In this document: in pieces, positions 1 to 12,214 of the stretch
Layout: every line of letters starts with the position of its first letter
How positions within the stretch are numbered: position 1 is the first letter of the stretch
Assembly (NCBI RefSeq): GCF_910589745.1
Contig: NZ_OU342399.1
Span: 1,787,501-1,851,500, forward strand
Direction: 5' to 3'
Origin: Candidatus Arcticimaribacter forsetii
GTDB taxonomy: Bacteria > Bacteroidota > Bacteroidia > Flavobacteriales > Flavobacteriaceae
DNA: 64,000 nucleotides
Translations under genes and position numbers: made by a program
The notes under the pieces: model-generated
What the model was told of the DNA's origin: nothing
Database searches by the model: none
What the model saw: only the letters and a program-made list of their open reading frames with translations

Positions 1-442
<442 letters not shown>

Positions 443-639
443 TTTTCTCTTTTAGTTTTTATTACTCTAATTCTTTACTTTGCTCGTAAAAACCACTTTT
501 TTTTGTAAAAAAATGATTGATACTTTTTATGTATCTTTTTTCAATATGTCAATGAACTTCTTTCTAATCAATGCATCTTAAAATCCCATCGATCGGTCGA
601 TAATTACCAATCTCAAAACCCTAAAACACTATAGAACCG

Positions 640-713
640 TGGAGAATATCGGAGTCGAACCGATGACCTCCTGCGTGCAAGGCAGGCGCTCTAGCCAGCT
701 GAGCTAATCCCCC
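640..713 (-). tRNA. tRNA-Ala (anticodon TGC)
   Basis: A complete 74-base cloverleaf is seen on the minus strand: a 7-bp acceptor stem with two G-U pairs, D arm, anticodon loop with TGC and a standard T arm, followed by discriminator A at 640. It lies in the 16S-23S spacer next to tRNA-Ile, the usual arrangement. CCA is not encoded. Confidence 0.97.
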
Positions 714-828
714 GTATCAAAAAATCCATAGTACTCTGGACTTTAAACTTACGAGAAGCCCAACTATAGATTTTCTCTAGTGGTACTAATATCCCTTAAT
801 GCAAAAATTCCAAAAAATGGAAAATTTG

Positions 829-902
829 TAGTCTCGGGCAGACTCGAACTGCCGACCTCTACATTATCAGTGTAGCGCTCTAACCAGCTGAGCTACGAGA
901 CT
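829..902 (-). tRNA. tRNA-Ile (anticodon GAT)
   Basis: A complete 74-base cloverleaf on the minus strand with a fully paired acceptor stem (AGTCTCG/CGAGACT), anticodon GAT and a standard T arm. It sits first in the 16S-23S spacer and is cotranscribed with the rRNAs. Confidence 0.97.
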
Positions 903-998
903 CAATTTTGGATTATTAGTGTATGTTATAAAAAAAATGACAGCATAGAACAAACTTTATCTTAAGAGTGTCCTTTTTGATGATAAATCGTCTTTCTC

Positions 999-2529
<1,531 letters not shown>

Positions 2530-2685
2530 AGTTTGTTTTAATTTGTCTTACACGACTTATCCCTCAAAGGTCTCAAAATGGTTCTGTTCTAGTTTGTATA
2601 TCTATTTGATACACGCTGTCATTTTTCTAATCTTTCAATGAACTTTTGCCTTAGACAACTATACTGTTGTTCTCTTTAGCGGGTG

Positions 2686-2716
2686 CAAATATAGAACGCT
2701 TTTTATCATTCAGCAA
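2686..2716 (-). promoter_or_regulatory. rRNA operon promoter
   Basis: On the minus strand TTG (2716-2714) is followed after exactly 20 bases by TATATTTG (2693-2686), matching the Bacteroidota TTG-N19-21-TAnnTTTG promoter. Transcription would start near 2680, giving a leader of about 150 bases before 16S. The interval 2530-2955 holds no gene otherwise; beyond 2720 it is A/T-rich. Confidence 0.7.
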
Positions 2717-2954
2717 CTACTTTTATGAAAAAAATTAAGTTTTTTTTTGACTCCGACTAAACACCCCCACAGACACCTTGAAATACAAGACATTACAGAC
2801 AAGTTTTTGTGATAAAAAAAATTATTTTTTTATTGATTTTTTTTGAATGAATCGTATTTCACTTAAAAAGTAGTGATTTGTGAAATTAACAATTAAAAAA
2901 GAGATCTAAGATAAACTCAAAAAACAATTCTTTTTTAAGTAGGATAAATGCTAT

Positions 2955-5051
2955 CTACTGGAAGAAATTCCAAACTAAACCGAAACGAATAACAAAGTCT
3001 CTGTAAGGATATCCTGGAGCACTGAGATAGGTCGGTTCCATAAACAAGGTATTGAAGTGCTCTGCTTTTAGATAAAGTCTGGTTCGCTGTACTCTTCCAT
3101 TAATAAAAAAATCAAGTCTTGGGAAATCACCTATTAATTCTTGGTCTTGTCTTGAAAAATCTCCCAACAAAGGATTATATCGGTCTGCATAATAGGATGT
3201 AAAATACTGTCCAGTAATTCCTGCTTGGACAAACATTGCTTTCTTAAATACATTACTACTATAACTAAGCGTAGTTCGAAGGTTCCATTCCGGTACATTT
3301 AGCGCTTGAGAGACCTGTTCTTCTGTATTCGTTTTTGAAGTACCAGAAACCTTTTGATATTGCAACGTATTGGTAAGTGCAAATTTCCTGATTTTGAACT
3401 CGGAGCTGTAACGGATCTTAATATAGTTTAAGGTATTTGTCTCTTGCTCTGGAGCAGCTAAGTAGATTTCTTCTGGAGCTACATACAGAAAACTTTCTCT
3501 GTCAACAACAGGATCTTCATCTTCAGGTCTAAAGCGAGTGGTATTAAAATAAGTATAATTATTCAATTGCTGCCAATGCGCATAAACTTCTCCTAGCCAT
3601 GGATGATCCAGGTTGAGTGAAAAGTGGAGGGTTTTTTGATTCTCTAAGTCAGGATTATACCAATTATATGCTTCATAATTACTTTTATATAATTGAAAAT
3701 TAAAATCTGGAGTTTGATTTCTAAAACTTGCTCTACCGGTTACCGTTGTTTTATTCAAGAATTGATAACGTGCTTGTGCTGATATCTCATCACTTAAAAG
3801 GGTTCCTCCAACGCTTTTCTGAAGTAAAGCTTGCATTGAAAACCCGTTCCATTGGAACTTCCAATCCCCATTCAATAAATATTGAGTCGTTTCAATTTGG
3901 CTTGGATCTCCCGGTAAAGTTTCTTCATCAGTAAGCCCCTCTTCTTCTATTTCAAAGAAATAATTGGACTGAACCGCAGAAATCCCGGCTCTCAGTTTTC
4001 CAGTGTACAGGGTATTAAACTCAGTATAAATTTGATTGCTTGTTCTTCGTAGTCTTGAAAAATCGTTAATTGTATTTGTTCCAAAAACCAAATCTCCATA
4101 ATGATCTATTGGACTAGTATCCGTGTAATTATAGTAACGTGATTCATTTAAAAAACGATGTCCAAGAAGTATTTTAGTTGTTACAGAATCTTTCGGAGCA
4201 ACCAGATTCCAGTTATGATCTAAAAAAGAACGCTTTCCAGCAAGACGATTTTCGGCGGTTTTAATTCGAACATCTAAAAGAGATCGGTCTCTAAATTCAG
4301 GATCATGATCTTTAAACAAAATAATTGCCTCTCGGTTTAAACCGCCATTCTCTTGATTTTCAATAGACTGGTTTGCATAATGGCCTAGGAGAACATATCG
4401 TTTATTAAGAGATTTATAATTAAATGAAAATTCAAAACGTTCATTTGCTGATCGATAATGCACATATTTACCTAAAGATCTAGATCCTTTGTAAGCAAAT
4501 GCAAAGTTAAATTGTGGAGATAGATTTACTGCTATCGTACTATTAGCCATTTGACCTTGTTCGAATGTTGTCCGAAACATTAGTTCCGTTAAAGGTGTTG
4601 GGACATAATAATATAAAGTTTGGTCTGCTTCTACATATGCAGTATGCTTAGATCTTGCTCCCAATCCTGACAATAACTCTGTTTTTGAAAAATCGTAACC
4701 CAAACGGTTAAATGCGTGACCCGTGTTAGAAAATGGAAGTAATTCGAAATAATCTTTACGTAAAAAGTTTACTTTATACTCTTTTTGAATGGTCAACGTA
4801 GTGTCTACATAACTCGAATCTCTGGCAACTGTATAAAACTTATACATTTCAATGGAAACAGAATCCAGCAGTTTAGAACTTTTTTTGGATTCATCAAATT
4901 GTAGTTGCATGTCTTGTTCCGAAGGACCATCTGCACCACCTGTTAACGCTCTTTTACTGTTGTACTTTTTTTGATAGTCATTACCTCCAATTTGACTAAA
5001 AGCAAGGCTACTAATCAACAAAAAAAACAGAAAAAAGAATCTTTGAGCCAT
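2955..5051 (-). CDS. putative beta-barrel outer-membrane porin
   Basis: A 698-residue protein starting at ATG 5051 with a clear signal peptide (MAQRFFFLFFLLISSLAFSQ). The rest is rich in alternating aromatic and polar strands and ends in an aromatic residue after FGLVWNF, as expected of an outer-membrane beta-barrel. It resembles the 'putative porin' family common in Flavobacteriia (Porin_10 type). The reading frame is open upstream to 5423, but that part runs antisense through rnhB and has no signal peptide at its start, so 5051 is the start. It is divergent from rnhB with a 73-base gap. Transported solute unknown. Confidence 0.8.
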   Translation of the reverse strand: MAQRFFFLFFLLISSLAFSQIGGNDYQKKYNSKRALTGGADGPSEQDMQLQFDESKKSSKLLDSVSIEMYKFYTVARDSSYVDTTLTIQKEYKVNFLRKDYFELLPFSNTGHAFNRLGYDFSKTELLSGLGARSKHTAYVEADQTLYYYVPTPLTELMFRTTFEQGQMANSTIAVNLSPQFNFAFAYKGSRSLGKYVHYRSANERFEFSFNYKSLNKRYVLLGHYANQSIENQENGGLNREAIILFKDHDPEFRDRSLLDVRIKTAENRLAGKRSFLDHNWNLVAPKDSVTTKILLGHRFLNESRYYNYTDTSPIDHYGDLVFGTNTINDFSRLRRTSNQIYTEFNTLYTGKLRAGISAVQSNYFFEIEEEGLTDEETLPGDPSQIETTQYLLNGDWKFQWNGFSMQALLQKSVGGTLLSDEISAQARYQFLNKTTVTGRASFRNQTPDFNFQLYKSNYEAYNWYNPDLENQKTLHFSLNLDHPWLGEVYAHWQQLNNYTYFNTTRFRPEDEDPVVDRESFLYVAPEEIYLAAPEQETNTLNYIKIRYSSEFKIRKFALTNTLQYQKVSGTSKTNTEEQVSQALNVPEWNLRTTLSYSSNVFKKAMFVQAGITGQYFTSYYADRYNPLLGDFSRQDQELIGDFPRLDFFINGRVQRTRLYLKAEHFNTLFMEPTYLSAPGYPYRDFVIRFGLVWNFFQ

Positions 5052-5124
5052 GAAAGGATGTAATTTTGATTGCGAAGTTAAATAATTGTAAGTAATTTGA
5101 ATTGAGATTCCTAAAATATAAAAT

Positions 5125-5721
5125 GTGTTAAGCTTACAATTAATAGATGGATTAGAAGCCGGAACCGATGAAGCTGGACGTGGGTGCCTTTCTGGACCAG
5201 TTACAGCAGCTGCTGTAATACTTCCAGCTGACTTTGAAGAACCTTTATTAAACGATTCAAAAAAACTAACTGAAAAACAAAGGTATTTTCTCCGTCCCAT
5301 TATTGAAGAAAAAGCGTTAGCCTTTGCCGTGGCACATTGTTCTCCATCAGAAATAGATAAAATAAATATCCTAAACGCTTCAATTGAAGCGATGCATAGA
5401 GCTTTAAAAAAACTAAAACTCAATCCAATTCATATTCTTGTAGATGGCAACCGTTTCCATCCTTTTCAAAACATACCTCACAAATGCATTATTAAAGGAG
5501 ATGGGAAATATCAGAATATTGCAGCTGCATCGGTTCTTGCCAAAACATATCGAGATGACATTATGCTTGAATTAGATCAAAAACATCCAGAATACGATTG
5601 GAAAAACAACAAAGGATACCCTACTAAGAAACACAGAGAAGCCATAAAAAAAATAGGAACAACGATTCATCATCGAAAAACTTTTAGATTACTTCCTGAA
5701 CAACTTCAAATTAAATTTTGA
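5125..5721 (+). CDS. rnhB: ribonuclease HII
   Basis: A 198-residue enzyme that cleaves the RNA strand of RNA-DNA hybrids and removes ribonucleotides from DNA. The catalytic signature GTDEAGRG lies at residues 13-20 (D15, E16); further acidic residues occur in LVDGN and in the [16 protein letters not shown] block typical of the family. Length is normal. The start is GTG at 5125; the ATG two bases earlier is out of frame and stops at once. It is followed after 34 bases by the lipoprotein gene. Confidence 0.95.
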   Translation: MLSLQLIDGLEAGTDEAGRGCLSGPVTAAAVILPADFEEPLLNDSKKLTEKQRYFLRPIIEEKALAFAVAHCSPSEIDKINILNASIEAMHRALKKLKLNPIHILVDGNRFHPFQNIPHKCIIKGDGKYQNIAAASVLAKTYRDDIMLELDQKHPEYDWKNNKGYPTKKHREAIKKIGTTIHHRKTFRLLPEQLQIKF

Positions 5722-5755
5722 GTTTCTTATTTTTGTTTCTCATAAAGAATAATAT

Positions 5756-8248
5756 ATGAACTACACGAATTCACTTCGTCTCACAAAAACTACCTCCTTT
5801 CTTTTTTCTTTATTAATCCTAACCCTTTTGGTTATCGGATGTGAAACCTCGCTTTCTAAAGAGAGTAAACTCATTGACTGGATTCCACAAAACAGTAGTT
5901 GGGTTGTGCAGTTAAATGATTTGAACTCGGTTAAAAACGAACTTAACAACAATGAGATTTTTAAACAAATTAAATCTCTAAATCCAAAAGTTACAAGTGA
6001 TATCAGTGAATTGTTGTCTGAAACACCTAATGTTACCAGTCTTTTGTGTGTTACAAAAGTTGGCAAAGACCCAGGTGCACTGACTCATATTTATAAATCA
6101 TCAATAGACTCTACTCTTATTGCAGGTCCTGGAATAGAATACAGTAAAATGCGTATAAATATTGAGAAAAGAGAAAACACAATTTTGTACAGCACCTTTA
6201 TATCCGGGTACACCCTTAGGTCTACTTCTCAACTTCTAATAGAAAACTGCATCCGTAAATATCAACAAACAAACAATTCTGAAACTAAGAATTTATTCAG
6301 CACGGTATACGAGACAATTGATACAGATGCCCCTTTAAATATATTGGTTCAGCCAAAAGCTGAAGAATTGATTGAAACTGTATTCAATTCGACCCCTTTG
6401 ATGCCGAAAGTTAGTCAAGATTGGAACGCATATGATCTCAGTTTTGAAAAAGAAGGAGTAAGTCTTGATGGACTTGTTTCAATACTAGATTCTTTGGGAG
6501 ATCCTCTAGGGATTATTAAAAACAATGAAACTCAAAAAATACTTTTAGATCAGGTAGTACCGCAAAACAGTACCGCTTTCTTGTCAATTCCATTTAACAA
6601 TCCCTTAGAAACAGAAGATGCTTTTAAACTTTGGGTCTTACATCATAATGTAGCATTAGAAGAAATAAAACTTGAGGGATTAAAAACCATTGATGAAATC
6701 GGCTGGATTGAAATTGGATCTGAATCGGTGCTACTTTTTCATTCTCAAAACGAAATAAAAACTCAAGAGAAGCTAATCCCTATTTTAGAAAACTCAAAAA
6801 AATACAGGGAAGTTTCGTATTACCCTGTTAAATTACCTCAAGACCTTTTAGTCTTTACAGCAGCAATTGGAGGAAAAGTAACGCCAAATTGGGGTTGTAT
6901 AATCGACGGTTTTTTTATTTTTACTTCTTCAGAGGAAGCTATCAAAACAGTGATTAGCAGCTATAAAGATGGAAGCACACTTGCCTCTAGTATAATTTAT
7001 AACGCATTTAAAGAAGAACTAGCTTCAAAAAGTTCGATCTATTGGATAGCTCAATCCAAGTTATTAATTGAATCATGGAAAAACAAAGAGGAAAATAAAA
7101 ACCCTTTTTCAAAAATAGATACGGAGCGCTATCCATTTGTAGGTTTCCAAGGTGTTTTTGAAAATGGATTCATGCATCTACATTTAAGAATTCACAAGAA
7201 CGAACTAGAAAAACAAGAAAATGCAGTTTCAAATCAATACCTACTTCAACTAGACGCTCCACTTGGTAGAGCACCACAATGGATTAAAAATCATCGAACA
7301 AAAAGAATGGATGTTGTAGTTCAAGACATCAACAACAACCTATATCTATTTTCAGATAAAGGAAAATTATTTTGGAAAAAAGAATTATCGGGTCAAATCC
7401 AAGGAGATATACAGCAGGTAGATTTATACAAAAACAAGCGTCTTCAAATGGCTTTTAGAACTGAAAACAGGTTTTATGTTCTAGATCGAAACGGAACAGT
7501 AGTCAAACCTTTTTCTATAAAAATACCAGCTTCAGAACCAATTCAGCCACTTGCAGTTTTTGATTATGACCAAAGAAGAGATTACCGATTTTTATTGGCT
7601 CAAGGAAATACGGTACAGATGTTCAATTCAAAGGGTAAAAAAGTCACCGGATTCAAATTCAAAAAAACAAAAACTCCTATAATTAACGCTCCTGTTCATA
7701 TTCGAATTGATAAAAAAGACTATATCGCAATCCAAGAAGAGAGTGGAAAATTAAACCTCTTAAATCGAGTTGGGAATTCGAGAATTAAAGTAAAGGAAAC
7801 GATTCCTTTTTCAGGGAACAAAGTAAGTTCATATTTAAAAACATTTTCTACATCTGATTCGGGTGGTAATTTAATTCAGATTGATACCAAAGGAAATATA
7901 ATTAAAACGGATTTAGAACTAGCAACGGGACATAAAATCACAACGACTACAAAATCATTAGTTACCTTATCTGAAAATAATCTTAACATAAAAGGAATTC
8001 CTGTAACCCTCCCTTTTGGGCGATATTCAGATCCTAGAATTTTTTATATTAATAATGTTATTTATGTAACTACGACGGATTTGGATGCACAAAAAGTATA
8101 CTTGTTTTTCAGCAATGGAACTCCAGTAAATGGGTTTCCTGTATACGGAACCTCAGCAGCAGATTTAGTAAATGCAGATGATGATAAAGCAGTAGAATTA
8201 GTAGTTCAGTCCGAAACTAACGGAATGCTTATATACGAAATAAATTAA
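5756..8248 (+). CDS. large lipoprotein with C-terminal propeller-like repeats
   Basis: An 830-residue protein with a lipoprotein signal peptide; the lipobox LVIGC places the lipidated cysteine at residue 29. The first ~500 residues carry no motif I recognise, though the start (DWIPQNSSWVVQLND) resembles DUF3352-like proteins. The last ~330 residues contain repeating strands around NLYLFSDKGK, RFYVLDRNGT, TVQMFNSKGK and VYLFFSNGTPVNGFPV, which look like beta-propeller blades. Likely anchored facing the periplasm or the outer surface. A possible -7 box TATTTTTG is at 5728-5735. Function unknown. Confidence 0.75.
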   Translation: MNYTNSLRLTKTTSFLFSLLILTLLVIGCETSLSKESKLIDWIPQNSSWVVQLNDLNSVKNELNNNEIFKQIKSLNPKVTSDISELLSETPNVTSLLCVTKVGKDPGALTHIYKSSIDSTLIAGPGIEYSKMRINIEKRENTILYSTFISGYTLRSTSQLLIENCIRKYQQTNNSETKNLFSTVYETIDTDAPLNILVQPKAEELIETVFNSTPLMPKVSQDWNAYDLSFEKEGVSLDGLVSILDSLGDPLGIIKNNETQKILLDQVVPQNSTAFLSIPFNNPLETEDAFKLWVLHHNVALEEIKLEGLKTIDEIGWIEIGSESVLLFHSQNEIKTQEKLIPILENSKKYREVSYYPVKLPQDLLVFTAAIGGKVTPNWGCIIDGFFIFTSSEEAIKTVISSYKDGSTLASSIIYNAFKEELASKSSIYWIAQSKLLIESWKNKEENKNPFSKIDTERYPFVGFQGVFENGFMHLHLRIHKNELEKQENAVSNQYLLQLDAPLGRAPQWIKNHRTKRMDVVVQDINNNLYLFSDKGKLFWKKELSGQIQGDIQQVDLYKNKRLQMAFRTENRFYVLDRNGTVVKPFSIKIPASEPIQPLAVFDYDQRRDYRFLLAQGNTVQMFNSKGKKVTGFKFKKTKTPIINAPVHIRIDKKDYIAIQEESGKLNLLNRVGNSRIKVKETIPFSGNKVSSYLKTFSTSDSGGNLIQIDTKGNIIKTDLELATGHKITTTTKSLVTLSENNLNIKGIPVTLPFGRYSDPRIFYINNVIYVTTTDLDAQKVYLFFSNGTPVNGFPVYGTSAADLVNADDDKAVELVVQSETNGMLIYEIN

Positions 8249-8249
8249 T

Positions 8250-8954
8250 CTAGATAAATTCAGCTTCAAAAAGATCTTGAAAGTGAGTACTTAATTTTGA
8301 TCGCACTTCAACTAACGAAATTTCTCTTTTAAGTTCCGCTTGGAGTGAAGTCACTGCTTTTCCCTGAATACCACAGGGAATAATGTAACTGAAAAAAGAA
8401 AGATCCGTATTAACATTAAGAGCAAACCCATGCATGGTTACCCAACGACTTGCTTTTACTCCCATTGCACATATTTTTCTTGCAAATGGAGTGCCAACAT
8501 CCAGCCAAACACCTGTTTCGCCTGGACTTCTAGTCGCTGTTAAACCGTAATCTTTAAGAGTCAAAATTACCATTTCCTCAAGGAGTCTTAAGTACTTATG
8601 AATGTCTGTAAAAAAATTCTCTAAATCTAAAATTGGGTAACCCACCACTTGTCCGGGTCCATGAAAGGTAATGTCTCCTCCTCGATTCGTTTTGAAGTAT
8701 TCAATTCCCCGATTTTTAAGTTGATCCTCACTTAGCAACAAATTGTCAATTGCACCACTTTTACCTAAAGTAATGACTGGAGGGTGTTCTACCCACAAAA
8801 AATAATTTGGAGTTTCTTGCTGAACTTCCTTGTTCCGATTCGCAATTTTGAGATCTACTATTTCCTTCAAAAGCTTTTCTTGAAAATCCCAAGCAGGCTG
8901 ATATGCAGTATGATCTAAATCGGTTACTTTTACTTTTTTATTTTGATTACTCAT
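8250..8954 (-). CDS. lipB: lipoyl(octanoyl) transferase
   Basis: A 234-residue enzyme that transfers octanoyl from acyl carrier protein to lipoyl domains of 2-oxoacid dehydrogenases and the glycine cleavage H protein. The family signature RGGDITFHGPGQVVGYP is present, as are the lysine and cysteine blocks around KICAMGVKASRWVTMHGFALNVN and IPCGI. It is convergent with the lipoprotein gene (1-base gap) and overlaps the end of the upstream Pmp3-like gene by 8 bases. Confidence 0.95.
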   Translation of the reverse strand: MSNQNKKVKVTDLDHTAYQPAWDFQEKLLKEIVDLKIANRNKEVQQETPNYFLWVEHPPVITLGKSGAIDNLLLSEDQLKNRGIEYFKTNRGGDITFHGPGQVVGYPILDLENFFTDIHKYLRLLEEMVILTLKDYGLTATRSPGETGVWLDVGTPFARKICAMGVKASRWVTMHGFALNVNTDLSFFSYIIPCGIQGKAVTSLQAELKREISLVEVRSKLSTHFQDLFEAEFI

Positions 8955-9114
8955 AATAACGATTCGTGTTATTCAAAATCACCAACGCTGCTATAACGCC
9001 TGGAACCCAACCGCAAATAGTTAATATAAAGACAATTAAAACCGATCCACAGCCTTTATCTAAAACTGCAAGCGGAGGAAAAAGTATGGAAAGTAGTACT
9101 CGAAATAGACTCAC
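8947..9114 (-). CDS. Pmp3/YqaE-family small membrane protein
   Basis: A 55-residue hydrophobic peptide with two membrane segments and the family core LSILFPPLAVLDKG and GWVPGVIAALVILN. Members are proteolipid-like inner-membrane peptides linked to stress or ion homeostasis; the exact role is unclear. A TTG at 9156 would give 69 residues; the GTG at 9114 is preferred because the family is about 52-55 residues long. It overlaps lipB by 8 bases, suggesting cotranscription. Confidence 0.8.
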   Translation of the reverse strand: MSLFRVLLSILFPPLAVLDKGCGSVLIVFILTICGWVPGVIAALVILNNTNRYYE

Positions 9115-9170
9115 AAGAATATTTTTTAGCAAGATAGTGAAAATTGAATTTTTCAATTGAAGGAAACCTT

Positions 9171-9178
9171 TATCTTTG
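9171..9178 (+). promoter_or_regulatory. probable -7 promoter element of lysS
   Basis: TATCTTTG matches the TAnnTTTG -7 consensus and lies 17 bases before the lysS ATG. The nearest suitably placed TTG (9144-9146) is 24 bases upstream, slightly too far. A 7-bp inverted repeat (AATTGAA/TTCAATT) overlaps the -33 area. Confidence 0.4.
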
Positions 9179-9195
9179 CTAAAATTTTTGACACT

Positions 9196-10887
9196 ATGGC
9201 TGCACTAAGCGAACAGGAAATCATTAGAAGAGAGAAACTAGCACGACTAAGAGAACTTGGTATTAATCCATACCCAGCACCTTTATATCCTGTTGACCAA
9301 ACTTCAGCTTCTATAAAGAATGATTTTGTAGAAGGGAAAACTGTTATTATTGCCGGCAGACTCATGTCAAGAAGAATTCAAGGGAAAGCTAGTTTTGCAG
9401 AAGTGCAGGATAGTCAAGGAAGAATTCAGGTCTACTTTAACCGGGATGAAATCTGTGAAGGTGAAGATAAAACTCTTTATAACGAAGTTTATAAAAAACT
9501 CCTAGACATTGGAGATATTATTGGAATAGAGGGAACCCTTTTTACAACTCAAGTAGGAGAACAAACTATTTCTGTAAAGAAATTCGATATTTTAAACAAA
9601 ACCCTTCGCCCACTTCCGCTTCCAAAAACAGATTCAGAAGGAAATACATATGATGAATTTAACGATCCTGAGTTACGATACAGACAACGCTATGTAGATT
9701 TAATTGTAAACCCTAAAGTCAAAGATACCTTCATTAAGAGGACTAAAATAACAAACAGTATTCGAGAGTTTTTTAATACTAAAGAATATTTAGAAGTAGA
9801 AACGCCTATCCTACAACCTATTCCGGGTGGTGCGTCTGCACGGCCTTTTATGACGCATCATAATGCACTTGATATTCCATTATACCTGAGAGTAGCCAAC
9901 GAACTGTATTTAAAAAGATTAATTGTTGGTGGATTTGACGGAGTTTACGAATTTTCAAAAGACTTCAGAAACGAAGGAATGGACCGAACCCACAATCCAG
10001 AATTTACAGTTATGGAATTATATGTTGCATATAAAGATTATTTCTGGATGATGGAGACTACGGAAGAATTACTTGAAAAAGTAGCCGTTGATTCTAACGG
10101 CAGTTCTAAAGTTCAGGTTGGAGATCACACCATTGACTTTAAAGCTCCTTACCCGAGAGTTCCTATCCTAAAAGCAATCGAAATTCATACTGGAATTGAT
10201 GTTTCGAATATGGATGAAAACACCTTACGAGAAACTGCCAAAGGACTTGGAATTGAAGTGGATGAAACTATGGGAGTAGGAAAACTAATCGATGAGATAT
10301 TCGGTGAAAAGTGTGAGCATCACTACATTCAACCGACTTTCATTACGGACTATCCAAAAGAAATGAGCCCCCTTACCAAAGAGCATCGATCCAACCCTAA
10401 ACTAACCGAGCGCTTTGAATTAATGGTTAATGGAAAGGAATTGGCTAATGCATATTCAGAGCTTAATGATCCGATAGACCAAAAAGAACGTTTTGAAGAT
10501 CAATTAAAACTAAGTGAAAAAGGAGATGACGAAGCAATGTTCATCGATCAAGATTTTTTACGTGCCCTAGAATACGGGATGCCTCCTACTTCTGGAATCG
10601 GAATCGGAATCGATCGTTTAGTGATGCTTATGACCAACAACAGCTCGATTCAGGAAGTACTGTTTTTCCCACAGATGCGACCAGAAAAGAAAGCTATAGA
10701 ATTAACAGAAGAAGAAAAACTAATCGTAGGACTCTTAAAAGCAAACTCTCCTATTGAACTTCCATCCCTTAAAGAACAAGCGGGACTGAGTAACAAAAAA
10801 TGGGATGTTTCAATTAAAGGCTTAACTAAGAAAGGAATTGCAAAAGTTGAAAAGACGAAAGAGGGTCTTTTTGTTACAGCTTTATAA
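9196..10887 (+). CDS. lysS: lysine-tRNA ligase, class II
   Basis: A 563-residue lysyl-tRNA synthetase. An N-terminal OB-fold anticodon-binding domain (about residues 40-150, [19 protein letters not shown]) precedes the class II catalytic core, with motif 2 at [20 protein letters not shown] and motif 3 at [16 protein letters not shown] ~70-residue helical extension follows the core. The ATG at 9196 begins the typical [12 protein letters not shown] sequence; the frame is open to a TTG at 9157, which is not needed. Confidence 0.97.
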   Translation: MAALSEQEIIRREKLARLRELGINPYPAPLYPVDQTSASIKNDFVEGKTVIIAGRLMSRRIQGKASFAEVQDSQGRIQVYFNRDEICEGEDKTLYNEVYKKLLDIGDIIGIEGTLFTTQVGEQTISVKKFDILNKTLRPLPLPKTDSEGNTYDEFNDPELRYRQRYVDLIVNPKVKDTFIKRTKITNSIREFFNTKEYLEVETPILQPIPGGASARPFMTHHNALDIPLYLRVANELYLKRLIVGGFDGVYEFSKDFRNEGMDRTHNPEFTVMELYVAYKDYFWMMETTEELLEKVAVDSNGSSKVQVGDHTIDFKAPYPRVPILKAIEIHTGIDVSNMDENTLRETAKGLGIEVDETMGVGKLIDEIFGEKCEHHYIQPTFITDYPKEMSPLTKEHRSNPKLTERFELMVNGKELANAYSELNDPIDQKERFEDQLKLSEKGDDEAMFIDQDFLRALEYGMPPTSGIGIGIDRLVMLMTNNSSIQEVLFFPQMRPEKKAIELTEEEKLIVGLLKANSPIELPSLKEQAGLSNKKWDVSIKGLTKKGIAKVEKTKEGLFVTAL

Positions 10888-10924
10888 GCTTCTTAAAGAA
10901 TTTAAAAATACGTTTAATTAAACT

Positions 10925-12211
10925 TTAAAGGCCTTTGATTACCCTTTCAAATGCATAAAGAGTGAAGTCAATATCCTCATTAGTAAGAGCATCATTAAGG
11001 AAGTAACTTTCGAAAGCACTAGGCGGTAAGTAAACTCCCTCTTTTAACATGCCGTGGAAATACTTCTTAAAGTAATCATTATTACCCTCTGCAGCAGTAG
11101 TAAAATCAATTACTGGAGTATTTGTAAAATGTAAGGAAACCATAGATCCAAAACGATTGATCTGATAGGGCAACCCCGTTACAGAAATACGTTCTTCCAT
11201 TCCGAGGTGGAGTCGTTCCGTTTTCTTATCAAGGCGATCGTACATTTCAGGCTGTTGATTTAATGCATTTAACATTGCAAGACCGGCTGCCATAGCCAAT
11301 GGATTTCCACTCAAAGTTCCAGCCTGATAAACAGGACCATCAGGTGCTAAATGGTTCATTATTTCGTTAGAAGCAGTGAATGCACCAACAGGCAAACCTC
11401 CACCAATAACTTTTCCATAGGTAGCAATATCAGCTCGAATATTTAGACGTTCTTGTGCTCCTCCCGGAGCAAGTCTAAATCCGGTCATAACCTCATCAAA
11501 AATCAATAAAGCCCCGTATCGATCACAGAGCGAGCGTAAACCTTCGAGAAATCCTTTATTTGGTGGAATACAACCCATGTTTCCGGCTACAGGTTCAATA
11601 ATAATAGCAGCAACTTCATTCGGATATTGTTCAAATACACGTTCTACACTTTCGATATCGTTGTATTGTGCCAATAGAGTATCTTTTGCAGTACCCTGTG
11701 TTACACCAGGACTATTGGGGGCTCCAAAGGTAATAGCACCACTTCCGGCTTGAATTAGAAACGAATCAGAATGTCCATGATAACAACCTGCAAATTTGAT
11801 TATTTTTTCTCTCGAAGTATATCCTCTTGCTAAACGAACGGCACTCATACATGCCTCTGTTCCTGAGTTCACAAATCGGATTTTATCCATATTCGGAATC
11901 ATTTCAATAGCAAGCTTAGCAATCTCGGTTTCTAATTCAGTTGGCATTCCAAAAGAAGTTCCTTTTTTAGCGCGCGCTGTTAAAGCTTCAATAACGGGCT
12001 CATAAACGTGTCCTAAAATCATGGGGCCCCAACTTGAGATGTAATCGATGAGCCTATTACCATCCACATCATACAAATAAGCTCCTTGAGCATTATCTAC
12101 AAATATTGGAGTTCCACCTACGGCTTTAAATGCGCGAACTGGAGAATTTACTCCTCCTGGAATTACTTCTTGAGCTTCTTTAAATAAACTACTACTGCGT
12201 TGGTACTGCAT
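10925..12211 (-). CDS. hemL: glutamate-1-semialdehyde 2,1-aminomutase
   Basis: A 428-residue PLP enzyme of the C5 haem pathway that converts glutamate-1-semialdehyde to 5-aminolevulinate. It has the class III aminotransferase fold: [16 protein letters not shown], the PLP aspartate region in [12 protein letters not shown], and the Schiff-base lysine in [12 protein letters not shown]. It lies 3 bases downstream of the glucosaminidase gene on the same strand, so probably one transcript. Convergent with lysS. Confidence 0.96.
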   Translation of the reverse strand: MQYQRSSSLFKEAQEVIPGGVNSPVRAFKAVGGTPIFVDNAQGAYLYDVDGNRLIDYISSWGPMILGHVYEPVIEALTARAKKGTSFGMPTELETEIAKLAIEMIPNMDKIRFVNSGTEACMSAVRLARGYTSREKIIKFAGCYHGHSDSFLIQAGSGAITFGAPNSPGVTQGTAKDTLLAQYNDIESVERVFEQYPNEVAAIIIEPVAGNMGCIPPNKGFLEGLRSLCDRYGALLIFDEVMTGFRLAPGGAQERLNIRADIATYGKVIGGGLPVGAFTASNEIMNHLAPDGPVYQAGTLSGNPLAMAAGLAMLNALNQQPEMYDRLDKKTERLHLGMEERISVTGLPYQINRFGSMVSLHFTNTPVIDFTTAAEGNNDYFKKYFHGMLKEGVYLPPSAFESYFLNDALTNEDIDFTLYAFERVIKGL

Positions 12212-12214
12212 GGG

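Noticed and set aside
5052-5423. N-terminal extension of the porin frame by 124 codons
   Set aside because: It runs antisense through rnhB; the signal peptide begins at 5051.
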